Below, one piece after another: positions 55,460 through 64,000 of a stretch of DNA of 64,000 bases. Source of the DNA: Hyphomicrobiaceae bacterium. Lineage in GTDB: Bacteria; Pseudomonadota; Alphaproteobacteria; Rhizobiales; Hyphomicrobiaceae. The notes beneath the pieces were generated by a model that did not search any database, was not told where the DNA came from, and saw only the letters and a list, made by a program, of their open reading frames with translations. The stretch is taken from the NCBI GenBank assembly GCA_023384095.1, contig JAHDXT010000011.1, positions 31,454 through 95,453 on the forward strand. Reading direction: 5' to 3'. The first letter of the stretch is position 1. The number at the start of each line of letters is the position of its first letter. The position numbers and the translations under genes were made by a program.

Positions 55460-56959
55460 ATGCTCCCCCTTCCGCGCGCCGACCTGAAGCCCAACACGGC
55501 TGACTTCGAGCGGCTGCCTCTCGTGAGGCCGACCGGCTTTCGCGAGTACGACGCCCGCTGGCTGTTCCCCGATGAGATCAACCTGATGGGTCTCAACGCC
55601 ATCGGGCTCGGTCTGGCGACGCTGGCCGCCGCGCGCGGCGTGCCCAGGCGCTTCGTCGTCGGCCATGACTACCGCTGGTACTCGGCCTCGGTGAAGCAGG
55701 CGCTGATGACCGGCCTGCTGGCGGGCGGCGCGGAGGTGCACGACATCGGCCTCGCGCTGTCCCCGATGGCCTACTTCGCGCAGTTCGCGCTCGATGTCGA
55801 AGGCGTGGCCATGGTCACCGCCAGCCACAACGACAACGGCTGGACCGGCATCAAGATGGGATTGCAGCGTCCTCTGACGTTCGGGCCGGACGAGATGGCC
55901 GAGCTCAAGTCGATCGTGCTCGAGGGCCGCGGCGAGGCGGTCGGCGGCGGCCGTTATGTGTTCGTGCCGGACATGGGCGATCGCTACATGCGGTCACTGG
56001 CGGACCGGCCGAAGCTCAAACGGCGGCTGCGCGTCGTCGCCGCCTGCGGCAACGGCACCGCGGGAGCCTTCGCACCGCAGGTGCTCGAGGCGGTCGGCTG
56101 CGAGGTGATCCCGCTCGATACGAATCTCGACCACTCCTTCCCCCGCTACAATCCCAATCCGGAAGACATGAAGATGCTGCACGCCATGGCCGCGGCGGTG
56201 CTGGAGCATCGCGCGGACGTCGGCTTCGGCTTCGACGGCGACGGCGACCGCTGCGGCGTGGTCGACGACGAGGGCGAGGAGATCTTCGCCGACAAGGTGG
56301 GCGTGCTGCTCGCGCGCGACATCTCCGCCCGTCATCCGAACGCGCGTTTCGTCGCCGATGTCAAGTCGACGGGGCTGTTCAAGACCGATCCCGTCCTCCG
56401 GCAGAACGGTGCGAGGACCGACTACTGGAAGACCGGCCACTCCTACATGAAGCGCTACAGCTTCGAGACGAAGGCGCTCGTCGGCTTCGAGAAGTCGGGC
56501 CATTTCTTCTTCAACCCGCCGCTCGGGCGCGGCTACGACGACGGCCTCGTCGCGGCGCTCGCCGTCTGCGACATGCTCGACCGCTCGCCCGGCAAGTCGC
56601 TGGCGGACCTCAGGGGGTCGCTGCCGATGACATGGCAGTCGCCGACCATGTCCCCGCACTGCGACGACGAGAAGAAGTACGGCGTCGTCGAGCGCGTCGT
56701 CGCGCACTATCAGAACCTGAAGGCGGCCGGCAGGCCAGTGGCGGGGCAGACCATCGTTGACCTGATCACCGTCAACGGCGTCCGCGTCGTGCTGGAGGAC
56801 GGCACCTGGGGCCTCGTGCGCGCCTCATCCAACAAGCCCGAGCTGGTGGTGGTGGTCGAGAGCCCGACGTCGGAGGCGAACATGCGCGCCATCTTCGGCG
56901 ACATCGACGCGCTGCTGTCCGGGATGCCGGAAGTGGGCGCATATAATCAGAAGATCTGA
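55460..56959 (+). CDS. Phosphomannomutase/phosphoglucomutase
   Basis: 499-residue alpha-D-phosphohexomutase, interconverting hexose 1- and 6-phosphates for LPS or exopolysaccharide precursors. All four active-site loops are intact: the phosphoserine loop VTASHNDNGW (Ser122), the metal loop FDGDGDRCG (259-264), the sugar-specificity loop FEKSGHFFF and the phosphate loop VRASSNKPEL. FEKSGH (rather than GEMSGH or GEESGA) leaves dual specificity possible. Alone in its transcription unit. Confidence 0.95.
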   Translation: MLPLPRADLKPNTADFERLPLVRPTGFREYDARWLFPDEINLMGLNAIGLGLATLAAARGVPRRFVVGHDYRWYSASVKQALMTGLLAGGAEVHDIGLALSPMAYFAQFALDVEGVAMVTASHNDNGWTGIKMGLQRPLTFGPDEMAELKSIVLEGRGEAVGGGRYVFVPDMGDRYMRSLADRPKLKRRLRVVAACGNGTAGAFAPQVLEAVGCEVIPLDTNLDHSFPRYNPNPEDMKMLHAMAAAVLEHRADVGFGFDGDGDRCGVVDDEGEEIFADKVGVLLARDISARHPNARFVADVKSTGLFKTDPVLRQNGARTDYWKTGHSYMKRYSFETKALVGFEKSGHFFFNPPLGRGYDDGLVAALAVCDMLDRSPGKSLADLRGSLPMTWQSPTMSPHCDDEKKYGVVERVVAHYQNLKAAGRPVAGQTIVDLITVNGVRVVLEDGTWGLVRASSNKPELVVVVESPTSEANMRAIFGDIDALLSGMPEVGAYNQKI

Positions 56960-57009
56960 CCGGTCGCTGTCCGGTCCGAGAGCGACCGGCGAGTTCGGGG
57001 GGATTGGAA

Positions 57010-57903
57010 GTGTCGGGCTGGCTCTGGGTGATATTCACGATTTTGGCTGGCGGGGGGCAGACCCTGCGCAACGCCATGCAGAAGGAGCTGACGACGACGC
57101 TCGGGACAGTGGGCGCCACGCACGTCCGTTTCCTGTTCGGGCTGCCGTTCGGCATCCTGTTCCTGACCGTGGTGCTTCTCGCCACCGGCGCGTCGCTGCC
57201 GGCGCTCAACTCCGCCATGCTCGCCTGGACCGCGTTCGCCGCACTGGCGCAGATCGGGGGCACGGCGCTGCTGCTCGCCGCCATGCGCGAGCGGTCGTTC
57301 GTGGTGACGATCGCGCTCTCGAAGACGGAGCCGGTGCAGGTGGCGGTGTTCGGCCTTGCTTTCCTCGGGGACCAGCTATCGGCGGGCCTCGCCGCGGCAA
57401 TCGTCATTGCCACGGTCGGCGTGATGATGATGTCGTGGCCGCGGCAGACGGCGGGCGCCGCCCTGTCGTGGCATTCGGCGGCGCTCGGCATCGGGTCGGG
57501 AGCGATGTTCGCCTTCGCCGCGGTCGGCTTCCGGGGCGGCATCCGCGCGCTCGAGGCGGACGGCTTCGTGCTCGCCGCCTCGACGACGCTGGTGGTCGGC
57601 CTCGTCATCCAGACGGCCACGCTGTCGGTTTATCTGCTGGTGCGCGACCGCGATAACCTGATCGCCATTTTCCGGGCGTGGCGGCCGTCGATCACGGCGG
57701 GCTTCATGGGCGCCTTCGCCTCGCAGATGTGGTTTCTGGCCTTTGCGCTCGAGAGCGCGGCGAAGGTGCGCACGCTGGCGCTGATCGAGATCCTGTTCGC
57801 CCAGGCGCTCTCGCGGCAGATGTTCAAGCAGAGCCTCGCCTCGCGGGAAGCGGCCGGCATCGCCCTCATCGTGCTGGGCGTCGCGCTGCTGCTCAACGCC
57901 TGA
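57010..57903 (+). CDS. EamA-type (DMT superfamily) membrane transporter
   Basis: 297-residue protein with ten hydrophobic segments arranged as two EamA repeats. The first helix (SGWLWVIFTILAGGGQTLRN) and the mid-protein AALSWHSAALGIGSGAMFAF mark each repeat. Substrate may be an amino acid, metabolite or drug; it cannot be inferred. The frame opens at a TTG (57004); GTG at 57010 is preferred since it follows GGGGGGATTGG and begins the helix. It follows the hexomutase gene with a 50-bp gap. Confidence 0.85.
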   Translation: MSGWLWVIFTILAGGGQTLRNAMQKELTTTLGTVGATHVRFLFGLPFGILFLTVVLLATGASLPALNSAMLAWTAFAALAQIGGTALLLAAMRERSFVVTIALSKTEPVQVAVFGLAFLGDQLSAGLAAAIVIATVGVMMMSWPRQTAGAALSWHSAALGIGSGAMFAFAAVGFRGGIRALEADGFVLAASTTLVVGLVIQTATLSVYLLVRDRDNLIAIFRAWRPSITAGFMGAFASQMWFLAFALESAAKVRTLALIEILFAQALSRQMFKQSLASREAAGIALIVLGVALLLNA

Positions 57904-57952
57904 GCCGGCAGCGGCCAGGACGCAATCCGCATCCTGGCCTGAGAGCTGCCGG

Positions 57953-58561
57953 CTACTTGATCAGGCCTTCCGCCTTCATGGCGGCCTTCACCGCGGGCCG
58001 CTCCGTGATGCGGGCGACGTAGGCGGCGACGTTCTCGAAGCCCGACAGGTCGAGCTTCAACGGCTTCGCCCAGCGGAGCACGGTGAAGGCGTAGGCATCC
58101 GCCAGCGTGAAGCTCTTGCCCATCAGGTACGCGTTGGAGGCCAGATGCCGATCGACCAGCCCGATGCGCGACAGCAGCACCTCGCGCGCCACCGCCTTGC
58201 CTTCCTCCGGCATGCTCGCGTTGAACAGCGGCGAGAAGCCCTTGTGCAGCTCGGTCGAGACGAAATTCAGCCAGGACTGCAGCTTGTAACGCTCGATCGA
58301 GCCGTTGCGCGGCGCCAGATGCGTGGCGTCCGCCCTGTCGGCGAGGTACTGGACGATGGCCGGCCCCTCGGTGAGGACGGTGCCGTCATCGAGCTCCAGC
58401 GCGGGCACGTAGCCGGCCGGGCTCACCTGCCAGAAGTCCCGCCCGTCCCCGGTCCGCTTCGCCTTGAGGTCCGTTTTCACCAGCTCGAAGGGCGTGCCGG
58501 TCTCGCGGAGAACGATGTGGGGCGAGAGAGAGCATGCACCGGGCGAATAGTGGAGTCTCAT
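57953..58561 (-). CDS. gst: Glutathione S-transferase (beta class)
   Basis: 202-residue GST. MRLHYSPGACSLSPHIVLRE carries Cys10, the catalytic residue of bacterial beta-class enzymes, followed by GYVPALELDDGTVLTEGPAI for glutathione binding and FTLADAYAFTVLRWAKPL in the helical domain. AAGGAG precedes the ATG. A perfect 17-bp palindrome sits 27 bp upstream of the start, so expression is probably controlled by a dedicated repressor or activator. Confidence 0.94.
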   Translation of the reverse strand: MRLHYSPGACSLSPHIVLRETGTPFELVKTDLKAKRTGDGRDFWQVSPAGYVPALELDDGTVLTEGPAIVQYLADRADATHLAPRNGSIERYKLQSWLNFVSTELHKGFSPLFNASMPEEGKAVAREVLLSRIGLVDRHLASNAYLMGKSFTLADAYAFTVLRWAKPLKLDLSGFENVAAYVARITERPAVKAAMKAEGLIK

Positions 58562-58587
58562 GGGTCTCAGCTCCTTGGATGTCTGTC

Positions 58588-58604
58588 GTTCGGTAATACC
58601 GAAC
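58588..58604. promoter_or_regulatory. Operator-like 17-bp palindrome GTTCGGTAATACCGAAC
   Basis: A perfect 8-1-8 inverted repeat in the 190-bp space between the beta-class GST and fabI. Its position, 27 bp from the GST start, suggests overlap with the GST core promoter. The binding protein is unknown; a HxlR-, MarR- or TetR-type regulator would fit. Confidence 0.6.
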
Positions 58605-58751
58605 TTAAGAACGCATGAGCAGCGTGAACAGTGCAGATCCACCGTCGATGACGCGAACGTGAATGGAGCCCGCAGGAGGCGGCCATCTGGATTCTTCGCG
58701 TCAATGGTGCTTAGGATGCCATGGCAACGAACTGCACAGGGACGACGGCTC

Positions 58752-59603
58752 ATGACGGGCAACGGGGCGGAATCGGGTGTCGCGACTGGGACGTTGATGT
58801 CCGGCAAGCGAGGCCTCGTCATGGGCGTCGCCAACAACCGGTCGATCGCCTGGGGCATCGCCAAGGCGGTTGCCGCGCAAGGTGCCGAGCTGGCGCTCAC
58901 GTACCAGGGCGACGCTCTGAAGAAGCGGGTGGAGCCGCTGGCGGCCGAGCTCGGCTCGAACGTCGTGCTGCCGTGCGATGTCGGCGACCCAGGCTCGATG
59001 GATGCCGTGTTCGCGGATCTCGACGCGCGCTGGGGCCGGCTCGATTTTCTGGTGCACGCCATCGCCTTCTCGGACAAGAACGAGCTCGACGGCCGCTACG
59101 TCGACACGTCGGAGAAGAACTTCACCCAGACGATGCTCATCTCCTGCTACTCGCTGACGGCGCTGGCCAGGCGGGCGGAGAAGCTGATGGGCGCCGGCGG
59201 ATCGCTCCTGACCCTCACCTACTACGGCGCTGAGAAGGTGATGCCGCATTACAACGTGATGGGGGTCGCCAAAGCCGCCCTGGAGGCGAGCGTGCGCTAT
59301 CTCGCGGCCGACCTCGGCAAAGGCGGCATCCGCGTCAACGCGATCTCCGCCGGACCGATCAAGACGCTGGCGGCGTCTGGCATCGCCGACTTCCGCTATA
59401 TCCTCAAGTGGAACGAGTACAACTCCGCGCTCAGGCGCACGGTGACCATCGAGGACGTCGGCGCCGCCGGGCTCTACCTGCTCTCGGACCTGTCGCGCGG
59501 CGTCACCGGCGAGGTGCACCACGTCGATGCCGGCTATCACGTACAGGGCATGAAGAACGAGGACGCCCCGGACCTCACCGTGATGAAGAACGCCGCCGAT
59601 TAG
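58752..59603 (+). CDS. fabI: Enoyl-[acyl-carrier-protein] reductase (NADH)
   Basis: 283-residue FabI, last reductive step of fatty acid elongation. GLVMGVANNRSIAWGIAKAV binds NAD, and the active-site Tyr/Lys lie in YYGAEKVMPHYNVMGVAKAA (Y-x6-K type spacing). NAISAGPIKTLAASGI is the family signature. Starts: ATG 58752 and ATG 58797 are both possible; the latter opens at MSGKRGL and would be closest to typical length (268). The gene ends 37 bp before the histidine phosphatase gene. Confidence 0.95.
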   Translation: MTGNGAESGVATGTLMSGKRGLVMGVANNRSIAWGIAKAVAAQGAELALTYQGDALKKRVEPLAAELGSNVVLPCDVGDPGSMDAVFADLDARWGRLDFLVHAIAFSDKNELDGRYVDTSEKNFTQTMLISCYSLTALARRAEKLMGAGGSLLTLTYYGAEKVMPHYNVMGVAKAALEASVRYLAADLGKGGIRVNAISAGPIKTLAASGIADFRYILKWNEYNSALRRTVTIEDVGAAGLYLLSDLSRGVTGEVHHVDAGYHVQGMKNEDAPDLTVMKNAAD

Positions 59604-59640
59604 GGTATCGCGAGTCATCGCATCGCGGGGCTGGGGGGAC

Positions 59641-60228
59641 ATGAGGGGGGACCGGACGATCTACTTCGTGCGCCACGGCGAGACGGCCTGGAACGCGGCG
59701 CGGCGCCTGCAGGGCCAGACCGACATCAGCCTCAACGATACGGGGCGCCTGCAGGCGGCGCGCAACGGCCGCGTGCTCAAGGAGATGATCCGCGATTTCT
59801 CGGCGCTCGACTTCGTCGCCAGCCCGCTGAGCCGCGCGCGGGAGACGATGGAGATCGTGCGCGGCGAGATCGGGCTCGAGCGGTCGGGCTTCCGCACCGA
59901 CGAGCGGCTGATGGAGATCAAATTCGGCCACTGGGAAGGCTGCACCTGGGCCGAGCTGCCGGACCGCGACCCCGAGGGCTACCGCGCGCGGCTCGCCGAC
60001 GCCTTCGGCTGGTGTCCACGCGGCGGCGAAAGCTACCGCGATCTGACGGAGCGCATCGCGTCGTGGCTCACCGGCATCGCGCGCGATGCGGTGATCGTCT
60101 CCCATGGCGGCGTCAGCCGCGTGCTGCGCGGCCACCTTCTGGGCATCGACCCGCGCGAGGTGCCGCACCTCGACGTGCCGCAGGACAAGCTGCTGCTGCT
60201 GAGGGCAGGATACATGGCCTGGCACTGA
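59641..60228 (+). CDS. Histidine phosphatase family protein (phosphoglycerate mutase-like)
   Basis: 195 residues. The phosphohistidine motif is YFVRHGETAWNAARRLQGQT with His12, then SPLSRARETMEIV with the second Arg and VIVSHGGVSRVLRG with the second His. It is likely a cofactor-type phosphatase such as a mutase-like or broad-specificity phosphatase; true PGM needs more substrate contacts. Co-orientation and the 37-bp gap to fabI suggest one transcript. The family is common beside fabI in rhizobia. Confidence 0.92.
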   Translation: MRGDRTIYFVRHGETAWNAARRLQGQTDISLNDTGRLQAARNGRVLKEMIRDFSALDFVASPLSRARETMEIVRGEIGLERSGFRTDERLMEIKFGHWEGCTWAELPDRDPEGYRARLADAFGWCPRGGESYRDLTERIASWLTGIARDAVIVSHGGVSRVLRGHLLGIDPREVPHLDVPQDKLLLLRAGYMAWH

Positions 60229-61366
60229 CGGCGCCTGGCTTTATGGCCATTCCGATCGAAATCGAAGCGATTCTTTTCCCCAGTTCCTCTCTCCCCGCGT
60301 GCGGAGTGAGGGGCGGCCGCGAGCACAGCGCGAATTTCTGCCCACCTCGCAGGGTCTGACCCTTACGCCTTCCTCGGGGTCAGACCCGGCGGGTCTGAAA
60401 CGAAACTTGGCTATCCGGGAGGCCCCGAATCCGCTTCAAGGCATCAAAACCCAGTCGCCGCCGAAGCGAAGTGGCGACGGATCGCAGATACCCGCCTGCG
60501 CGGGTATGACGGTAAGTGCGGGCGGGCGGATGGGGATGAAACGGTGCGCCAAGCAGGTGCGCGGCCGGATGGCGCCACCGTTGCGCCCACCCGATCCGTC
60601 ATTTCCGCGAAGGCGGAAACCCGTGATGCGTTTCAGCGGGCAAGACGGGGTCAGCCCCGGCGCGGCCTGCAGCGAAACTTGGCCGACCCACGAGCACCCA
60701 AGCATCAGGAAACCGAGGCGACCTCAGCTACCCCCGTTTCGTTATCGAGGGTCGGCAAAGAAGGTGAGCGGCTGACCCTCGAGCCCTGCCCGCCTTCCCC
60801 ATTGCGATGGGGAGAGGGGATTTGGACGTTTCCATCTGAACCGGGGAAATTCTAGCCTGCACCGGAGCGCGGGCGCCTGAACAAATCGAGAGCCGAAGCA
60901 GCGGCAGCCCCGGCTCTCTGACGTGTTTGTCGCGGCGCCTGCAGTGCAGGTGCTCAATCCGCCCTGCGGGCGCGGTTGTCAGCCCGTCCCATAGGCGGGC
61001 TGGCTGGCTTTCGACTGCGGCGCCGGGCGTGCTGCCCGCCGTCCCAGACGTTTGGACGCACTGCAACCGTTGCACACACCGCGCATTGGCTCCCGAGTGA
61101 ACGGGACCAGCGAATCACGATTGTGCAGTCCCTGCTTAAGCCTGCCGGTGTTGCTTGTCACCAAGCCTTCAGCAGCCGTCGCGCCTGCGCCGATGAAACC
61201 GATGCTGAAATGCTCGATGGCGCGGCACGGCAATTCACGCCCTCGCGAATCGATTCGAGGCCTCGCCGCCACCCGCCGGGCCAATCCACAGGAGCCGGCG
61301 ACTCCCGCCTCCTTCCAGCCCCGTGCCTGTGCCACACTGCCGGCTCGATTCCCGGGGGTATCGACA
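60229..61366. other. 1.1-kb non-coding, repeat-rich tract
   Basis: No reading frame in either strand has recognisable homology or looks coding. The first 500 bp are made of palindromes: GGGTCTGACCC (60352-60362) with its complement GGGTCAGACCC (60377-60387); a direct repeat ending GAAACTTGGC (60376-60411 and 60647-60683); and two REP hairpins listed separately. The later part (60880-61080) has several small stems (GAGAGCC to GGCTCTC; GCCCG to CGGGC). The recJ promoter must lie near its 3' end. Confidence 0.7.
60488..60619. repeat. Inverted pair of REP-like hairpins
   Basis: ATACCCGC-ctgc-GCGGGTAT (60488-60507), followed by GACGG, and TTTCCGC-gaag-GCGGAAA (60602-60619), preceded by CCGTCA, face each other across 94 bp. 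The spacer adds a further palindrome (ACGGTGCGCC ... GGCGCCACCGT). The hairpin-plus-TGACGG unit is shared with the one at 6918, so this is a BIME-type composite. Confidence 0.75.
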
Positions 61367-63202
61367 ATGGGGGCACTGCGCAGGCTACGACCTGAGCCCG
61401 CTATCGATCAGCGATCGGCATTTCTCGGCGTCACCCGCTCCGCCCGCGGGCTGCGATGGCGCGAGCGGATCGGTCCCGCCGACCTCAACCTCGCGACCGC
61501 GATCTGCCAGCGCCATGACCTGCCGGAGCTGCTCGGCCGCGTGCTGGCGGCCCGCGGCGTGGCGCTCGACGAGGTGCCGATCGTGCTCGATCCGACGATC
61601 AAGGCCCTGATGCCGGACCCGAGCGTGCTGCAGGACATGGACAAGGCCGCGGCGCGGCTGGCCGACGCGATCATCGCCGGCGAGGCGATCGCCGTGTTCG
61701 GCGACTACGACGTCGACGGCGCCGCGTCCGTGGCCCTCCTGCATCGGTTCCTGGCGCATCACGGGCTCGGCTGCCGGGTCTACATCCCCGACCGCCTGTT
61801 CGAGGGCTACGGCCCCAATGCGGCGGCGATCGAGCGATTGGCAGCGGACGGAGCCAGGCTGATCGTGACGGTGGATTGCGGCACCACCAGCTTCGAGCCG
61901 CTCGGCATCGCCAGAAAGCTCGGCGCCGACGTCGTCGTCATCGACCACCATCAGGCCGACGAGCGGCTGCCGGACGTGCATGCGCTCGTCAACCCCAACC
62001 GCCAGGACGACCTCTCCGGTCTCGGCCAGCTCAGCGCCGCCGGTGTCACCTTCATGGCGCTGGTGGCCGCCTCGCGCGAGCTGCGGCGGCGCGGCTTCTA
62101 TTCGGCCGCGCGCCCGGCGCCGGACCTGCTCGGCCTGCTCGACCTGGTGGCGCTGGCGACCGTGTGCGACGTCGTCCCCCTCACAGGGCTCAACCGAGCC
62201 TATGTCGTCAAGGGGCTGCACGTGATGCGCAGCCGTCGCAACATCGGGCTGAAAGCCCTGTTCGACGCCGCCGGGCTCGATCAGGCCCCGACGCCCTATC
62301 ACCTCGGGTTCGTGCTCGGGCCCCGGATCAATGCCGGCGGCCGCATCGGCGATGCGGCCCTCGGAGCCCGGCTGCTGGCAGGCGAGGACGAGCTCGAGGC
62401 GGCGCGCATCGCCCAGCTCCTGGACAAGCTCAACAAGGAGCGCAAGGCGATCGAAACCGCGATGCTCGAGCAGGCGATGGCGGAAGCCGAGCGGCAGCTC
62501 GAGGCGGACCCGGAGCTGCCGATCCTCGTGCTGGGCTCAGAGAGCTGGCACAAGGGCGTCGTGGGGCTGGTGTCCAGCCGCCTGACCGAGCGGTTCCGGC
62601 GGCCGTCGTGCGTCATCTCCTGGGAGCAGGACGCCGGCACGGCCTCGCTGCGCTCTGTCGCCGGCGTCGACATCGGCGGGGCCGTGCGCGCAGCCGCGGC
62701 GAGCGGCCATGTCGTCAAGGGCGGCGGCCATGCCATGGCGGCCGGCCTGACGGTCGAGCGGACGCGGCTCGAGCCGCTCAAGGCCTTCCTCGCAGCTCAG
62801 CTCGGCACGTCCGCAACGCTGGCGCGCGCAGCGGCCGGGCTGGACATCGACGGCGCCGTGACGGCGGCCGGCGCCACCGACGATCTGGTGCAGCTCATCG
62901 AGCGGGCCGGCCCCTACGGCCAGGGCAATCCGCAGCCGCGCTTCGCGTTTCCCGCGCACCGGATCAGGAATGCCAAGATCGTCGGCGAGCGGCACGTGCG
63001 CTTCGCGCTCGAGGCCGGCGACGGCTCGCGTCGCGATGCAGTGGCCTTCCGGGCCGCGGGCCAGCCGCTCGGCGAGACGCTGCTCGGCGCCGGCGGGCTG
63101 CCGCTCCACGTGGCCGGGACGCTGCGGCGGGACACCTGGGGCGGCCGCGACCGCATCGAAGTCACCATCGACGACGCCGCCGATCCTCGCCACCAGGGCT
63201 GA
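61367..63202 (+). CDS. recJ: Single-stranded-DNA-specific exonuclease RecJ
   Basis: 611-residue 5'-3' exonuclease acting in recombination and mismatch repair. DHH-family motifs are complete: FGDYDVDGAASVALL, VTVDCGTTS, VIDHHQADERLP, the DHHA1 motif KGGGHAMAAGLTV and an OB-fold end. The ATG at 61367, after GGGGGTATCGACA, begins a normal N-terminal extension; the frame extends upstream to 61052 but that part is within the repeat-rich tract and lacks similarity. Stand-alone gene followed by tRNA-Glu. Confidence 0.96.
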   Translation: MGALRRLRPEPAIDQRSAFLGVTRSARGLRWRERIGPADLNLATAICQRHDLPELLGRVLAARGVALDEVPIVLDPTIKALMPDPSVLQDMDKAAARLADAIIAGEAIAVFGDYDVDGAASVALLHRFLAHHGLGCRVYIPDRLFEGYGPNAAAIERLAADGARLIVTVDCGTTSFEPLGIARKLGADVVVIDHHQADERLPDVHALVNPNRQDDLSGLGQLSAAGVTFMALVAASRELRRRGFYSAARPAPDLLGLLDLVALATVCDVVPLTGLNRAYVVKGLHVMRSRRNIGLKALFDAAGLDQAPTPYHLGFVLGPRINAGGRIGDAALGARLLAGEDELEAARIAQLLDKLNKERKAIETAMLEQAMAEAERQLEADPELPILVLGSESWHKGVVGLVSSRLTERFRRPSCVISWEQDAGTASLRSVAGVDIGGAVRAAAASGHVVKGGGHAMAAGLTVERTRLEPLKAFLAAQLGTSATLARAAAGLDIDGAVTAAGATDDLVQLIERAGPYGQGNPQPRFAFPAHRIRNAKIVGERHVRFALEAGDGSRRDAVAFRAAGQPLGETLLGAGGLPLHVAGTLRRDTWGGRDRIEVTIDDAADPRHQG

Positions 63203-63419
63203 GCGCGGAGTGCAGGGGGCAGCGGCTGTTCTGTCAGAGACGGCCCGTGCGAGGTCGTCCCGCAGGCGCGTTCCTGGTGCCGGTCGCCAGCGCCGGCACT
63301 CGCCGCCCGGGGAGAAGAACCGCTGTTTCTTCAAGCTCAGCCAAGGGCGCCCTGCCCCGCCGCGCTGCCCGGCGCCCACCCTTGCCAGCCCCGCCGATCG
63401 ACCCTATACCCTCGCCAAC

Positions 63420-63494
63420 GCTCCCTTCGTCTATCGGTTAGGACGTCAGATTTTCAATCTGAAAAGACGGGTTCGACTCCCGTAGGGAGCGCCA
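63420..63494 (+). tRNA. tRNA-Glu (anticodon TTC)
   Basis: A full cloverleaf with acceptor arms GCTCCCT and AGGGAGC, D-loop TCGTCTATCGGTTAGGA, anticodon stem TCAGA/TCTGA with loop TTTTCAA (anticodon TTC), and T-arm ACGGGTTCGACTCCCGT. CCA (63492-63494) is encoded. An integrase remnant follows the 3' end, consistent with use as an attachment site. Confidence 0.97.
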
Positions 63495-63572
63495 TGATTT
63501 TGTTACAGAATTTTGCAGCGAGCGTTTGGCACTTTTCTTTGTTCTGTTTTGCAGTTTCTGTTTTTGTTCTGT

Positions 63573-63931
63573 TCATGCCTTGGAGCCCGTAACTGTACTC
63601 CGAGCGTTCCGCGCCACCTTATCGATGGCGCTGACGGACCACTTCAATTGGTTGGCGCTCTTGACGTACTCGGTCACCATGCGGCTCGTGGTGCGGCCCG
63701 TGATCGCCATGATCTCGCGCTCGGTGCAGCCTGCATCGGCGAGCGTGCGCGCGGCGGCTTTGCGGAGCCCATGCGGCGCGCAGTCCTCGGCAGCTCGGCG
63801 GCCTCGATGGCATCCGCGAACCAACGCCGAAGTACACCCAGTCGAACCCCTACCCTCGGTGGTTGTGAGGATTGGGCCTTGCTGGTGCTGAATATCCTCC
63901 AGCTCAGCCGTCGGGTCCGGATGCTCGGCAA
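63573..63931 (-). pseudogene. Frameshifted tyrosine integrase remnant
   Basis: The minus strand encodes the C-terminal part of a phage-type tyrosine recombinase: EDCAPHGLRKAAARTLADAG carries the HxLR motif, and MAITGRTTSRMVTEYVKSAN contains the catalytic Tyr. The preceding segment WFADAIEAAELP lies in another frame, so a base is missing near 63789; a second shift is suggested where FGV (third frame) should join WFADA near 63822. The N-terminal and core domains are missing or unrecognisable. It reads toward the tRNA-Glu gene 78 bp away, the usual layout of an integrated element beside its attachment tRNA. Confidence 0.8.
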
Positions 63932-64000
63932 TCCATGCTCTGCGTTCTAGCAGGTCGCTGAAAAATGGTCGACTTCGCGGCGTCTGGGGGACTGAAGGGT

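Noticed and set aside
61052..61366. N-terminal extension of recJ
   Set aside because: Not like RecJ and overlaps the repeat tract; the ATG at 61367 fits the family.
60976..61395. Overlapping frames on both strands in the 1.1-kb tract
   Set aside because: Neither has homology; composition is that of random GC-rich sequence.

Overview
The window is a GC-rich stretch of chromosome that is almost entirely coding. It suggests an alphaproteobacterium, most likely Hyphomicrobiales (Rhizobiales). The clues are the divergent cycM-type cytochrome / kdsB / pheA arrangement, the ffs-dnaX-ybaB-recR string with an alphaproteobacterial SRP RNA, a tandem yejA-yejA-yejB-yejE-yejF operon, PdhS-like histidine-kinase sequence, and retropepsin-like membrane proteases. 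I cannot name a genus from sequence alone.

Layout. 1-3.5 kb: partial aldo/keto reductase, then recR, ybaB and dnaX on the minus strand with the SRP RNA gene (ffs) just upstream of dnaX; an 8-bp iterated palindromic array lies between recR and the reductase. 3.7-10.3 kb: membrane acyltransferase with SGNH domain, NAD diphosphatase, an SDR, prephenate dehydratase, CMP-KDO synthetase, and a divergent membrane cytochrome c. 10.5-19.3 kb: two tandem YejA-like binding proteins with one YejB/YejE/YejF transporter, followed by a GhrA-type dehydrogenase. 19.5-24.3 kb: an unknown protein, NlpC/P60 endopeptidase overlapped by an M17 aminopeptidase, and a secreted S10 carboxypeptidase; with Yej this looks like a peptide or muropeptide uptake and breakdown neighbourhood. 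24.4-36.2 kb: a molybdopterin oxidoreductase, small secreted protein, DinB protein, ndk, AhpD-like protein, GYF-domain membrane protein, ABC-F ATPase, double CDGSH protein, a ThDP enzyme, a DapA-family lyase and a GST. 36.5-40.4 kb: a PhnN-like protein with no usable P-loop, then a tctCBA tripartite tricarboxylate transporter. 40.5-43.5 kb: efp with divergent epmA-epmB, a full EF-P lysylation set. 43.6-49.8 kb: soeABC sulfite dehydrogenase, an Lrp/AsnC regulator and a DUF442/TIGR01244 phosphatase or sulfurtransferase-like protein. 49.8-60.2 kb: uracil-DNA glycosylase, MBL hydrolase, GST, histidine kinase, two retropepsins, phosphomannomutase/phosphoglucomutase, EamA transporter, GST, fabI and a histidine phosphatase. 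60.2-61.4 kb: a long non-coding tract rich in palindromic repeats. 61.4-64 kb: recJ, tRNA-Glu(TTC), and a frameshifted tyrosine integrase remnant that marks the edge of an old integrated element.

Two themes recur. One is transport and catabolism of peptides, carboxylates and sulfite together with ordinary housekeeping genes. The other is several families of short dispersed palindromes in the spaces between genes, one of which supplies the last codons of epmB. No CRISPR array, rRNA operon, complete prophage or intact transposase was seen. No wholly new multi-gene system is proven. The best leads are the P-loop-less PhnN-like protein, the 8-bp palindromic array, the two unassigned operators (upstream of soeA and of a GST), the tandem retropepsins and the tRNA-Glu integration scar.
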